The notes under the pieces were generated by a model that was not told the origin of the DNA, ran no database searches, and was given only the letters and a program-made list of their open reading frames with translations. The position numbers and the translations under genes are program-made. This document shows positions 51,401 to 60,445 of a DNA stretch of 64,000 nt, in pieces. Origin of the DNA: Henningerozyma blattae CBS 6284 (Eukaryota > Ascomycota > Saccharomycetes > Saccharomycetales > Saccharomycetaceae); assembly GCF_000315915.1 (NCBI RefSeq), contig NC_020192.1, forward strand, positions 62,001-126,000. Reading direction: 5' to 3'. Numbering within the stretch: position 1 is the stretch's first letter; each line of letters opens with the position of its first letter.

Positions 51401-52090
51401 ATTTTGTGTTGTTGCGATACTGGTATTATTTGAAGTAGTAATATGTAATTTACTTGGGAGTTCTGTGTTTTTACCAATTGAATTATTACTAGAAGAACTA
51501 CTTTCTGTTAATAGCTCATGTACACCTTGTAGGAACGGTGTGACTTTTGTTGAATTTTTACGAGGAGTAGAATCTGCAGAATCTGTAGTTTTTTTTGAAT
51601 TTGAAGTTGATTTTTTTGATTTTGAAGATGACTTGTTTGAGCTTGGTGACGATTTGCTTGAACTCGAAGATGATTTACTTGATCTTTTTGATCTCAGAAG
51701 GTCTAATAACTTACTACTCTTAGGAGAAGTTGAATATGATGTGACCGGACGTATTTGAGGAGAAGGTTTCCTAGGTCGATTAATTTTAGGTTTTGCGGCC
51801 AAATTGTATTTTGAACCAATTAAAGAATGATGAGGAGCATTAATTGATCTCGATTTTGAAACTTTAGAAGCGTCTGAATTTCCAATTGCTTTATTGTGAT
51901 GCTTTTTTTTAGAATGCAAGCGTCTTTCACCATCACCGTTAAGACCTGAATAAAGATCAGTAGATGAAGGATTCTTAATTGGATCTTCTGAATTTGCCTT
52001 TATATCGTGAGTATTCATGATACGATTATTGTTATTATGTTTGTTCGTCTTATTTGAATTGGCATGTTTAATTGAGTATTGAGCTGACAT
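45440..52090 (-). CDS. SIR4: SIR4/ASF2 homologue, very large, with octapeptide repeat array
   Basis: 2216 residues, against 1358 for S. cerevisiae Sir4 and 525 for its duplicate Asf2. Sir4 is the scaffold of the Sir2-Sir3-Sir4 silencing complex at telomeres and mating-type loci. N-terminal 275 residues are basic and Ser/Lys-rich. Residues about 276-878 form a degenerate octapeptide array. Residues about 880-1560 are Asn/Ser-rich with some order (RILLSQIHGPEQSLSNYKIT near 1245). Folded-looking segments lie near 1573-1680 (LFEKNKRLDDYDKCRKKFTR) and 1795-1910 (RLDWISRWKYYLKFSILFFD), probably the partitioning/anchoring region. The last 90 residues hold a coiled coil (KYMTSLLEDANATLDRKDYE, ALSTEVLDSQIQIATLTSTL), as in the Sir4 C terminus that binds Sir3, Rap1 and Yku70. 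Assignment rests on this architecture plus GGC1 next door; primary sequence similarity is low, as is usual for Sir4. Confidence 0.78.
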   Translation of the reverse strand: MSAQYSIKHANSNKTNKHNNNNRIMNTHDIKANSEDPIKNPSSTDLYSGLNGDGERRLHSKKKHHNKAIGNSDASKVSKSRSINAPHHSLIGSKYNLAAKPKINRPRKPSPQIRPVTSYSTSPKSSKLLDLLRSKRSSKSSSSSSKSSPSSNKSSSKSKKSTSNSKKTTDSADSTPRKNSTKVTPFLQGVHELLTESSSSSNNSIGKNTELPSKLHITTSNNTSIATTQNKEHSNTSSKSSTPTSSNTYTSTEIVTKISPQTETTDSSQNVERPTQKVKKSTENEANSSTQNKKASTQNKASTSLQQVKNSSGQNEINEASQKVEKSTQDTVKSSSQNGIKHSLPNGEDDSSQTMPKPSTKNIVITSSAMDGDDSVQKMEKSMANSSTPYETKHSTQTEKNATTPIVEKSSAQNEATASTPIEPNNSTEDIPKSSTQKEANASTSNVPNSSPQKVRKPSVQSVAKPSFQNAINDIPNITKSSTQNETNNSTQDVVKLSTQNRTTISKQKVTHDSDQKIKKSTQNKKTSLRPGKTITSDQNVATSFNPVKNIDSARNVEKSLTQNRTNDPSQKVERALTQNTTSGSLHNLPKFSNQNETITFNQRVEKPTAQLKTVDSAQNLEKAITQNMVKSPTHNVVNASIQNVTNISSQTIRQQPIQNKAKPPNPDVSNASAQKVVNAFKHKAEKISAQKVSNASTQHITNNTAQNVVNTSTQSEANTSIQYMTDASTDSINVITQNVINAIARNMAEAITQNDANIIIQSIVKAFAQNNTKTITQQIANTIIQNMLKAFAQHNINVRNQNNLNIITPYTANIITQSMVKAITQHNTNIIAQHNAILLAKNNEKHHALHNSKLHAVNLLAQHNAKTIAQHDENIIPQPVPNSTTPNNFSANNARRIINYNGLSKDTNKLSYVPRTSSRNSPPINSTLGEPIHRVPVQQNNSAKEAIYGSTPNANINIYNSKNNNTMATRQDKHPRNNYSSHLVSSNAIYENENPTTFVFDPSASIQGAISNGKTNIQLIPIKSHSNPNLNKLNYDKNALTRNGPNISNHMGNSHKKIPDTDNTISSSNNSGYNNNDLLVSNPSNKAINTSTVKTSSPLLNISSKSYLFRKSDISEFNPLTGTPYSGQQNQQLPQMPSRSAMTNHNNTYSGPAPIVYSRLRQEQLAQLPNYQVPNSLRHPASNSISDASKDFIQNIQSSQYSNSSAGMPLNQNILNNNDKQTIVTSSTPNTNKVYTKTSTINIEGNRRILLSQIHGPEQSLSNYKITLSNGLKFDSLQKDAKIAEKLGRYFDCIASSTKLTVSESNQNIVDLLRKMNMPIETLPIESSNFPKVFSAAQNTSPMDQTSVKDLEIFKTGKLLNTHTFKPSSISITSILNEATKTSDQVTLMNNKGNPIITHPSINNDNSQNQSSIYLNGNGKRNRGSATSELEHREAEIQPTNPNIKLHDSIGKELNNTKKDSEKQLNNDPLTLNLESKINEKVLYSKARLPQEITIPKSNNDTQLISSDLDNKFQDTLKSGMMETIIISDSDFSDLDLDQEESVKRSSEHEEVVPAQSSTQQAVSKPKDVKRPMLFEKNKRLDDYDKCRKKFTRDFNIYANSKLKGKNTFLASTLIDLLDTGLIPYSSLEESYYVSGTNDVCSIQNFVTSNAFIFQQPHKGNSIKYLEIEDRLIHKNVSSDRNKGIENKRLPRLPQPTDTSMKIESSNSVTQEVNAVARITSRYKNINKERPLSSHSSNLTNNDVMAVQSAIENRNSISSDTQQKGSDIHANDSTEIDNTTLPSIKEAKKDNTRPKHSKVRLDWISRWKYYLKFSILFFDEQSFIENPPPNNMSADELLSIVAKIRTIFLEKFNSDYTTDINNRFHIFIYNDTSTQEQVSVLTKNYLTAKHINDTSHKIRFWNINKALKFIKDLGVDLNGDDTSYSKMYEKGAIDETPSSLPKSNAVSNTWPSTQTANNPEPISDTGIKVAGQTPAYNATVSKSEEHRNKNHTSQKTNDPNPLFSQVKKDNIKKPEIQENKIETHNNIKNSYTSNQSCSVKSQHRENVTNIEVSVSSSKANDILHDLAENKSKNISSSSSLNKPKPPIENLKNSSIDKARSCENNISKEEHVLTVNNTTETENNDIESEEIKYMTSLLEDANATLDRKDYELLKAQKIIEALSTEVLDSQIQIATLTSTLNLYKRKYENISQNKNNISGRSTQEPKWKKAKINHAD
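49456..51264 (-). repeat. Degenerate 24-bp / octapeptide repeat array in the SIR4 homologue
   Basis: About 75 consecutive units, each ending in Q or a near substitute: consensus [N/K]-V/x-x-[K/N]-x-[S/I]-[T/A]-Q. Examples from N to C: KVEKSTQ, DVVKLSTQ, NRTTISKQ, NVEKSLTQ, KVERALTQ, NLEKAITQ, KVSNASTQ, NMAEAITQ, SIVKAFAQ, NMLKAFAQ, HNTNIIAQ. On the plus strand the period is seen as TTTGAG-type words spaced 24 bp. The first part is Ser/Thr-rich; the last 30 units become Ile/Ala-rich. Confidence 0.88.
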
Positions 52091-54300
52091 GTGTGCGTTT
52101 TCTTATTATTATTACCTAGTAGCAAATAAAATAAAAAATAAAAAAAAAAAAAAATAAAGAAAAAAAGAGAAAAAGAATTAAAGGATTACTAGACAATGTA
52201 TATAGCTTTACGGAAAGTTTTTTTTAAAAATCTCGATTCGATAATAGTATTGTTCAAATACTAAATCAAATAAGAGTTTAAACTAAACGCGAATAAAAAT
52301 AACCAAAGGTTTGTTATAAAAGCAACTTAAAATCTCACCAGTCTTCGAAATATTGTAAAAAAAAATAAAACTATCAAGTAAACAACCTGAATTGAATTGA
52401 ATTAAAATAAAATAAAATATTAAAGAAACCTAACATCTACAAATTCTTCAGGAATAAATTTTAATTAAATATGAAAGAACAAATCGAAAAAAAATTCATT
52501 AAAAGATGGATATTTATTTGATCTCAAGAATTTTATTAAAAATTATTATCTTATTGCAAATGGACAACCGCACACATACTGTAAAATAAAATAAACTAAT
52601 TTGGTAAAAAAAAAGAAAAAAAGATTAGCAATTGAACCCTATCAGCCCTAAAAACCCTAGTTTAAATCACGTGAATATATTTGAGTCCGGGTAATATGTA
52701 AATATTTATTATATTTTTATATTTAGGTTTGATTTATAAGTTTTTAAAACCGAATAAATCATTTACAAAATAAAAAAAACTAAATATAAAATGCTCTAAA
52801 AGTTGAGACCCCATCCACTATCCCATATTTTGGCTAAATATATCTTTTATTATTTTTTATTGTGAAAGCATTCAGTAAATTTTAGGTTTATAGAATACTA
52901 GTTTTCCTAATATGGAAATTATCACTTAGGACGGCATTGTGGAACACATTATTTAATAATATTACCACCATAGATATATCTAAGATCTTGAAATATTTTT
53001 TTCTTGTTGTCATATAACAGACCATACAGAAGATATATCATTCCTATACCATTCTGAGAAATATAGATCACATGACCCGTTTTGGGGTGTCACTAATTCC
53101 ACGGACATATAAAACCGCCAAATACAAAACACGAAATATAAAACACGAAATATATATATATATATATATATGACACAATCTATATTTTCATTCTATAGCT
53201 CTGCCCAGATAGAACGTACAACTAAGTATCGTGTAGAGTTACTTTCATATTGAACTTTTAAAAAGAACCCATGTTAAAAAATAAAGTTACTTTTATAGCA
53301 GCAATTGTGGGTTGTCTTAACACTTGGTAATTGTGATATTTCAATAAAAATATTACATATATGTACCACATGCCATAATGACTCTAGCCCTAATAACCCC
53401 AACATCCCTACATTCTGAACCCAAACAACACACACATTCTCGGTCTAAAACATATATCTAACCCAACATTCTTGTTCACACAACCCTAACCCTCAAGCAG
53501 AGGGACATTTCCTAAAATAGTTTGAAATTTCAACCCGGAAATCCAATTTCCAATTTGCGTCTAATTAAGACACTAGAAGCCTCGAAAAATAAATAATAAT
53601 AATAATTTACGGTAATAATAGTTAAGAACAATACAAATTCCTCGAAAAAGGAAATCTTAAATTAGACCCATTGAACCCTGTTATGATCTATTGATAGTAA
53701 CAAAAAAAAATAAGAAGAAGAATATTAAACATTTGGAATACTGATAGCGTTTTATTTTCAGTCCCCTTTATTTCTGCAACCCTATCGATTCAACTTTACA
53801 ATTGCAATATCCGGAGAAACTTTATTAAATACGACAATTCAACTTTGATATATTTCTGGTTTTTGGTAGTACTAAATTATCCTATACTATCTGCTATTTA
53901 ACGAATAAGCATAACGGTTATCCTTCTGGTAGGGAAGCTCAATTATAATTGAAAGAACGAAAACAAAAAAAGGTAGGGAAAATTATTGTGACAAGAACAA
54001 CATCATCAATAACGACTCTATCCTCCCTTTATAAATTTATTCCAATTACTCTCTCTCAAGACTATTATACCTCTATTCTTTATATTCGTTGACTCAATTG
54101 AAACGAGATACTGCTCATTGAACTTATTTTTTTAAATATAAACCTTGTAACATTTTCTTTTTTTATACATCTCTTTTGCTTTTTACCCATTGTCTTTTGA
54201 CTTTTATCACCCAAAAAAAACTTCATTTGTACAATAATCTATTTTTATTTATTTCATTTCATAATATTACAATTCTAAGAGGAACAAACATAATACAAAG
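52091..54300. other. Divergent promoter region SIR4/MSC3
   Basis: 2.2 kb, the longest gene-free stretch in the window. It contains an A-rich leader next to SIR4, ATCACGTG (52666-52673) followed by a Reb1-type CCGGGTAA (52687-52694), an AT repeat (53152-53171) after tandem AAAACACGAAATATA words, and a C-rich, G-poor tract at 53381-53500. No intact gene seen. Confidence 0.6.
53381..53500 (+). other. C-rich strand-skewed tract with Rap1-like words
   Basis: 44 C against 7 G in 120 bases, with words such as CCCTAATAACCCC, ACCCAAACA (53419-53427, close to the Rap1 core), CACACACATT, ACCCAACATT and CCCTAACCCTC. It resembles degenerate telomere-type sequence or a cluster of Rap1 sites, but no unit is repeated exactly. 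Confidence 0.5.
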
Positions 54301-57300
54301 ATGGTCTTTGGTCTAACGAAAAAACCACAAAAGGTCCCTGATTTATCGAGATACGATTACCATTACAGGAATAGTACTACCAATTCATCTAATAACCATG
54401 GTAGAAATAACAACTATATGTCTCCAAGCGAAAGAGCGTCTCGCTATAATGCTAGCACTTTTCATGAACAAAGATCACATTCATTGAATGACGTATCACA
54501 CTATATTATCCCCCAAACTAAAAAAGCCCCTTCAAGAAGTACCAGTAACAATAATAGCAATAATAACAGTAGTAGCATTAATGGTAGACCGATGCACAGT
54601 GCAACTAATAATAATTCTCAAAAAACATATTCTTTACGTTCTCAATCTAGTACAGGAAGTACAACTAAAACTTCAAATAATACTCGAAAACCTTCTTCAT
54701 TAACATATTCTCCAATTAATAACAATTCTACTGTAAAAATGAAAAGATCTTCTTCTGATGACATGAAATATTATAGACAATCAAGAAATTTAAATTCTAA
54801 TGGCAATAATTCCCGTTCAAATTCAATAACGGTTCATACTACAGAAGTTAAAGATGATCAAGGTAGAACAAAATCAATTACTAAAAAGACTATCAAAAGA
54901 ATAAATGGTGTAGAATATATAGAAACAACTACCCAAACCATTCCAAGAAAACCTAAACAGAAAAAAGCAACACGTGCATCGTCCAGAAATAGTACATCTA
55001 GTAATAATCCAATGCATCAATTTGAGGAATTCAGTGATGCTATAATAATCGATGAAGACTTACCAAATAATACTAATAACAATGTACAACCCCACTATGA
55101 ATATCACAACAATATGGGCATAAATCAACCAATATATGAATACGAAGAAGATGATATACAAGATGGAAATGTGATATATGAAGATGCTGATCCAAATGTT
55201 ATTTACGAAGAAGTAGAGTATGAAGATCCCATTATTCAACCAAGACGACAGCAACCATTACAATCTTCGCGACTTCAATCAACTAATTCACAACGCTCAC
55301 GTCAACCCCGTATACGCAAACCACAACCTTTACAACAACAAACATATCTTGTACAAGATGAAAACGGAGATATCTACGAATACATTGAGGATTACGATTA
55401 TAATTATGAAAGTGTCAAATATCCACAACAACAGTTACATAACAATTCATTGCAAAATTCACAAAACAATTACGCAATTCATAGGGATAGAACTTCAATG
55501 AATGAAATCAACAATTATCATCAAAAGATTAACGCTAGTACTCCTTCAAGAAGAATCAGTTCCAATCAATCTCGAGCAACTCAAACATTTGTACCGCCAT
55601 CTCCTACCCACTCTAACACTCCATCTTCAATCCATTCCTATACTAATTCTAGAAAATACCCATATACACGATCACATAACCAATATTCTACAGAGATTCA
55701 GTCTTCATCTCATCCATCTACATCTAAATCTAAATCACAATCTTTTTCAACTTCTGGTTCAAAACCTTCATTACAACCACTTCGTAATCAATCTGCTATT
55801 CATAATATTGCAGAACATCAAAATTTAAAGACTACTAAAAGTTCTTCTCGCTTGCCCCAATCTCAAGAGGATACTTCCATTGATGAGGGATACAATAGTC
55901 AACAATTGTATAATAATTTGCCAAAAAAAAAGATTACTTCCATGCGCGTAAAGGAAACGAAAACAAGTATTCCAAGTTCTAACTCTACTTTGAGAACTGG
56001 TAAACAATTGAAGAGCAAAGCAAGACATAATGATAGTAGAACTAGTTCCTTTACCAATAACGAATTACAACTAAGTAATAATAAGGAAAATCGTAAGGCA
56101 GCACCATCCAAAAAAAATATTAAGACTACAATGACTTCAACTACCAGTCAAAGATTGAAATCAACATCTACTGTTCCTAATAATATTTCTAATTCACAGC
56201 AACCTGGGAAACCTAAGATTGTTGTATCGAAAACAACAAACCAAATAAATGCCCAAAAGAAAACTACAATCAAACCTAGTAATTCTTCTTTAAATAACAA
56301 TGGTTTACAAAATCAACCTTATATAGTTGATTTATCTCAGGACGAAGATGATGATAACAACATTAATAATAGTGGTAACTGGTATATCAGTGAAAACTCT
56401 AATAATAATAACACAATAAATTCGACTAAAAAGAAGAAAACCAAGAAGGAAAAAAAAGTTTTATCTCAAGAAGAAATGTATGCCAAGGCATTAGAAATTG
56501 CTACCAAAAAAGTATATAATAATGACGAATTTGATGATTTCAATTTAAGATCGTCAACTTCGTCTAATCGTAGTGCTGTGCATAATAACACTATTCAAAG
56601 TATTGATGGGGTTATGATTGGCGGTAATGCTACGATTAATAGCAGCATTAATAGTCGTAGTAGTGCTTATAATATGGCACCAAGAATATCTCAAAAGCAT
56701 GAACGAATTGCCCCTCCTAACGAAAATACTGACGCAAGTGGTCCTCGAACTCAGTTTAACACTGTTTCAACAGACAATTTTAATGAACGTAATAAAAATG
56801 ATAAGATAAATGAAAACACATCTAAATCTTCACAAAATACGAAACCAGTTAATTCTACAAGAAGAAATGTTGATCAGCTAAAAGCTCCTAAAAGTACAGT
56901 TCATTCTATTAAAAAGAGTAAAAATAAAAAACCTTTATCTGATGAAGAAATGTATCAAAAAGCATTCGAAATAGCACAACAAAGGTTTGATACGACAGTT
57001 GAATTAGAAATGAATCATAACCGTATGTTGAATGGGAACTATAATAATAATAATAATAGTAATTCCAATGATACCAATCACAAAATAAGCCGTGAATATA
57101 GCAATACTATAGATGGTAATCATGCTAGTACTGCTAATAACGAGACTACAACTCCTAACGAAAGACACCTACTAGAAAGACCAATGCCACAATTCAGTAA
57201 TAATATGAATGATAGCAATACCCCTGGAGATGAGTCAAGGATCGCATCTTCATCTATAGAGACAAACAATAGCACATTCACAAGTAACTCCAATTGTATG

Positions 57301-57630
57301 AGTGATAATGTGACCAATATGAACACACCTACAATGAGTAATAATTATACATATGATAATAATAATAATAACAATTTAAATCCAAATTTTCAAGTGAATG
57401 GAAATATAATGGGTCATTCTGGACAAAGCTCTAGCCTCAACAACAATAGTAACATTCAAATGCACTATGTTGGTAACTCTCCAAGACCAAGACCACAGAC
57501 TCAACAGGGACCTGGGCCTCAAGCTCCACCTCAAGGAAGAGGAGGAGGAGAAAGGACAAGAAGAAATGCTGAAGCTCAAGGGAAGAAAAAGAAAAAGAAG
57601 GGATTTTTCTCTAAAATTTTTGGAATCTGA
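54301..57630 (+). CDS. MSC3: Msc3-like protein, Asn-rich, with two EMYxKA modules
   Basis: 1109 residues (S. cerevisiae Msc3 728), mostly disordered and rich in Asn, Ser and Gln. Conserved segments in Msc3 order: N terminus VFGLTKKPQKVPDLSRYDYH; SQKTYSLRSQSSTGS; RSNSITVHTTEVKDDQGRTK continuing into SITKKTIKRINGVEYIETTT; a first module LSQEEMYAKALEIATKKV (from residue 721); a second LSDEEMYQKAFEIAQQRF (from residue 879); and a very basic end KKKKKKGFFSKIFGI resembling the Msc3 FFTKLFKKK tail. Msc3 is a cell-periphery protein; the basic/aromatic tail would suit binding to the inner face of the plasma membrane. Poly-Asn runs account for the extra length. Followed by CCC1 as YLR219W-YLR220W. Confidence 0.9.
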   Translation: MVFGLTKKPQKVPDLSRYDYHYRNSTTNSSNNHGRNNNYMSPSERASRYNASTFHEQRSHSLNDVSHYIIPQTKKAPSRSTSNNNSNNNSSSINGRPMHSATNNNSQKTYSLRSQSSTGSTTKTSNNTRKPSSLTYSPINNNSTVKMKRSSSDDMKYYRQSRNLNSNGNNSRSNSITVHTTEVKDDQGRTKSITKKTIKRINGVEYIETTTQTIPRKPKQKKATRASSRNSTSSNNPMHQFEEFSDAIIIDEDLPNNTNNNVQPHYEYHNNMGINQPIYEYEEDDIQDGNVIYEDADPNVIYEEVEYEDPIIQPRRQQPLQSSRLQSTNSQRSRQPRIRKPQPLQQQTYLVQDENGDIYEYIEDYDYNYESVKYPQQQLHNNSLQNSQNNYAIHRDRTSMNEINNYHQKINASTPSRRISSNQSRATQTFVPPSPTHSNTPSSIHSYTNSRKYPYTRSHNQYSTEIQSSSHPSTSKSKSQSFSTSGSKPSLQPLRNQSAIHNIAEHQNLKTTKSSSRLPQSQEDTSIDEGYNSQQLYNNLPKKKITSMRVKETKTSIPSSNSTLRTGKQLKSKARHNDSRTSSFTNNELQLSNNKENRKAAPSKKNIKTTMTSTTSQRLKSTSTVPNNISNSQQPGKPKIVVSKTTNQINAQKKTTIKPSNSSLNNNGLQNQPYIVDLSQDEDDDNNINNSGNWYISENSNNNNTINSTKKKKTKKEKKVLSQEEMYAKALEIATKKVYNNDEFDDFNLRSSTSSNRSAVHNNTIQSIDGVMIGGNATINSSINSRSSAYNMAPRISQKHERIAPPNENTDASGPRTQFNTVSTDNFNERNKNDKINENTSKSSQNTKPVNSTRRNVDQLKAPKSTVHSIKKSKNKKPLSDEEMYQKAFEIAQQRFDTTVELEMNHNRMLNGNYNNNNNSNSNDTNHKISREYSNTIDGNHASTANNETTTPNERHLLERPMPQFSNNMNDSNTPGDESRIASSSIETNNSTFTSNSNCMSDNVTNMNTPTMSNNYTYDNNNNNNLNPNFQVNGNIMGHSGQSSSLNNNSNIQMHYVGNSPRPRPQTQQGPGPQAPPQGRGGGERTRRNAEAQGKKKKKKGFFSKIFGI

Positions 57631-58135
57631 TCTCCCCCGTTAACACCAATAACAAATAAATAAACTATATAATTTACTGATCGCTGTAAATGTCATATAC
57701 ATGCCGGTACATGTAAGTAACTTTAACAGATATTGTAATTTTAATAAGTGCATATTTTTCGTATTATTTCTATATACCAAGAGACAGGGTCCATTTATTG
57801 TTGTTTTTTATTTGCCTTTATAAACATATAAATATTCTAGGGAATGTTACATTTTCATGACTCAAATTATTAATTTTGATTGGTTCCAATGTAACCATTC
57901 ACGTGTGTTCAAATTCTGAAAACGGCAAAGGGGCCATCTTGCGCAGAAAATTTACATATTATTATACCAAATTTAAAAACATAAATATGATGAGCTTGAG
58001 TAATGTTTCCTATTTAAAAGTAAAGATAACCTTAGGAGTGGTTATTAGAGAGGTATATAGTATCAAGTCACATATCCAGATCATACACCCACACCTTTTA
58101 CCAAAAGAAGACAAAAACAAATATATAGATACGGT
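57631..58135. other. Intergenic region MSC3-CCC1
   Basis: CCC1 promoter with a TTCACGTG E-box at about 57898. The open frame 57876-58139 overlaps only the promoter and CCC1 start and is not supported as a gene. Confidence 0.55.
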
Positions 58136-59059
58136 ATGACCTCAAGCTTACTTACAAATGCAAATAAAACACAGGGATATGAATCAATAGCGCAAGAACT
58201 AGGAAATCAGGATGACCAACACATTTGTATGCCACCACAAGGCACCATTAATGAATCAGTAAATACTGATCTTGACAGAAATGAGTTTATAGCCCCTAAT
58301 GATAATGATTTCTTTTCTCCAAATGGCGGCAATCCCATGGGAGGCCAGTCATTATTATTTCGAGTATTTGGAAAGATGGATCCACGTGTTATCAGTGATT
58401 TAATCATTGGTCTAAGCGATGGTTTAACTGTTCCTTTTGCCTTAACCGCAGGTCTTTCTTCATTAGGTGATTCTCGTTTAGTAATTGCTGGTGGGTTTGC
58501 AGAATTGATCTCTGGTGCAATTTCTATGGGACTGGGTGGATATCTTGGTGCCAAGAGTGAAGCGGATTACTACCATGCTGAGGTAGGCCATCAAAAAGCC
58601 GGGTTCAGAGAGGACCAAACCAGTGTAAATCATGAAGTGGAAGATATCCTTTTGGAAATGAATCCAGAATTCTCACCAGAAACAATAGTGTCATTTGTTC
58701 GAGATCTTAAAGAACACCCAGAGTTGATGGTTAATTTTGTTATCAGATTTGGAAAGGGACTAGAAGAACCTGCAGAAAATCGACAACTTATTAGTGCTCT
58801 AACAATTGGTGGTGGGTATTTAGCAGGTGGACTTATACCATTACTTCCTTACTTTTTTGTTGCACATGTTGGAACAGGGCTAGTGTATTCGGTAATTGTA
58901 ATGATAATTACTTTGTTTTGGTTTGGATATATCAAAACAGCTCTAGCAATGGGTGACGATTGTAGTGTTCAAAAGAAAACCCTGGAAGGATTACAAATGA
59001 TAGCAGTTGGTGGAACTGCTGCTGGAGCTGCCTGGTATGCTGTAAAATTATTGGCTTAA
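58136..59059 (+). CDS. CCC1: Vacuolar iron/manganese transporter, CCC1/VIT1 family
   Basis: Moves Fe2+ and Mn2+ from cytosol into the vacuole. 307 residues (S. cerevisiae 322). After an 80-residue hydrophilic N terminus the VIT1 core begins: DPRVISDLIIGLSDGLTVPF with the first span, ALTAGLSSLGDSRLVIAGG, then span 2 with GAISMGLGGYLGAKSE. The cytosolic metal-binding region is rich in Glu (ADYYHAEVGHQ, VEDILLEMNPEF, FGKGLEEP). Three further spans follow: GGGYLAGGLIPLLPYFFV, YSVIVMIITLFWFGYIKTAL and MIAVGGTAAGAAWYAVKLLA. All typical parts are present. Confidence 0.96.
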   Translation: MTSSLLTNANKTQGYESIAQELGNQDDQHICMPPQGTINESVNTDLDRNEFIAPNDNDFFSPNGGNPMGGQSLLFRVFGKMDPRVISDLIIGLSDGLTVPFALTAGLSSLGDSRLVIAGGFAELISGAISMGLGGYLGAKSEADYYHAEVGHQKAGFREDQTSVNHEVEDILLEMNPEFSPETIVSFVRDLKEHPELMVNFVIRFGKGLEEPAENRQLISALTIGGGYLAGGLIPLLPYFFVAHVGTGLVYSVIVMIITLFWFGYIKTALAMGDDCSVQKKTLEGLQMIAVGGTAAGAAWYAVKLLA

Positions 59060-60445
59060 TTGTACCACATATTGCATTGAATTATGCTCAATAAGGATGC
59101 AATCTTTTCAGTTATTCAAAAACAGTATATTGCTGATTATTGTGGCTTCAAATACTACTTTTCCAGCCACTAGAACATCGGTGTGTTTTATTATATTTTT
59201 TATTTCTTATTTATTGGGTGTTTGAATGCTTTTCAGTATAGGATATCTTTTCTAAGTCACAACAAGTTTCTCATTACTAAAATTTAATTTATTATGGACT
59301 ACATAATTATGCGAATTAATATTGAGTTATTTTTTTTATTCACACTGAATGCATTGATTGGAATATTATATATTCATTTTTTTTTTTGTAAGCTCTTTTT
59401 TTCCCTTTATTGTAATGAATTTTACTGTATTCATTCTTGAGAATAGTAAATCAAATTTTGGAATAGGTAATACTACTGGAAATAATTGACAAGGGTATAT
59501 AAACTGCTATTTGCTTGTAATAGGTTGAACAGTATTTTTCTCTAAAAAATTATTAATATGCATAATTTTAACTTGCATTTGTTAATACATTACCTTACAA
59601 TAATATAGCTTCAAACAAGTCTTAAATAGACTTATAACTGTCTTTACCATATATGTCCTTAATACACTGAAAACACAGAGCTACAGGTATCGTATGAGTG
59701 ACACCAAACTTTACTAAACCGTTACTTGCTTGTTTCCAAAGTCCAGAGAAATTCAAAATAAGGAATTCAACCCATTCACGAAAATTCAGTTAGTAAACAA
59801 GACATTAGTATCACGTGACTAATATTTATGAACTATTAGTCGTAATTGCATTCATTATTTTACATACATATTTACATAGTTTTATAGACTATGAGAAATT
59901 GACAACACTGTTGTTTAATAAAAATTATCAAACTAATACTACACCCCTTCTTTTTATTCCAGTATATTATAGTTCTATTTAGTCATTAATGGAGTTGTTC
60001 AATATTTATTATTCATACAAATAATAAGCTATTTGGCGTTTGAAGTACATAGTTTGGATATTAATTAGTGTAGTTGAATGGATTATAATGCTTCTTTGAA
60101 AATGAATGCTCTCTATAAGATCGTTGAAAAGACGACATATATATGTTCTGGCATAATTGAGATATTTATAATAATAAAGTAAATAATAACATTAAATATA
60201 AAGTAAAAATAAATGAAGTAAAAAAAAAATTATGTAATACATAATTGAAAAAATAACCGGTTATATTGAAATAAAAGATAAAAAAACAGTTTATAAGGGC
60301 GATAATAATAAAAAAGTAGAAAATTTTCGTAGTATGCATGGAAATCTATTGGGTATAGTATGTTAATTATTTCCTATAAAAAATAAGAAATAGTGTGAAA
60401 TTTTAGAAGTGGATGCAATGATATATGAGTGCCATCTGTTCAGTA
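59060..60445. other. Convergent intergenic region CCC1-IFH1
   Basis: 1.39 kb. RSA3 and UTP13, which lie here in S. cerevisiae, are missing and no relic was recognised. One ATCACGTG site at about 59811; otherwise AT-rich and featureless. Confidence 0.6.

Noticed and set aside
52666..52760. Possible point centromere (ATCACGTG followed by an AT-rich stretch and CCGAA)
   Set aside because: The sequence upstream of CCGAA does not match CDEIII, the spacer is too short and contains CCGGG; more likely a Cbf1-type site beside a Reb1 site.
57876..58139. 87-codon frame before CCC1
   Set aside because: It overlaps the CCC1 start, lies in its promoter and has no recognisable domain.
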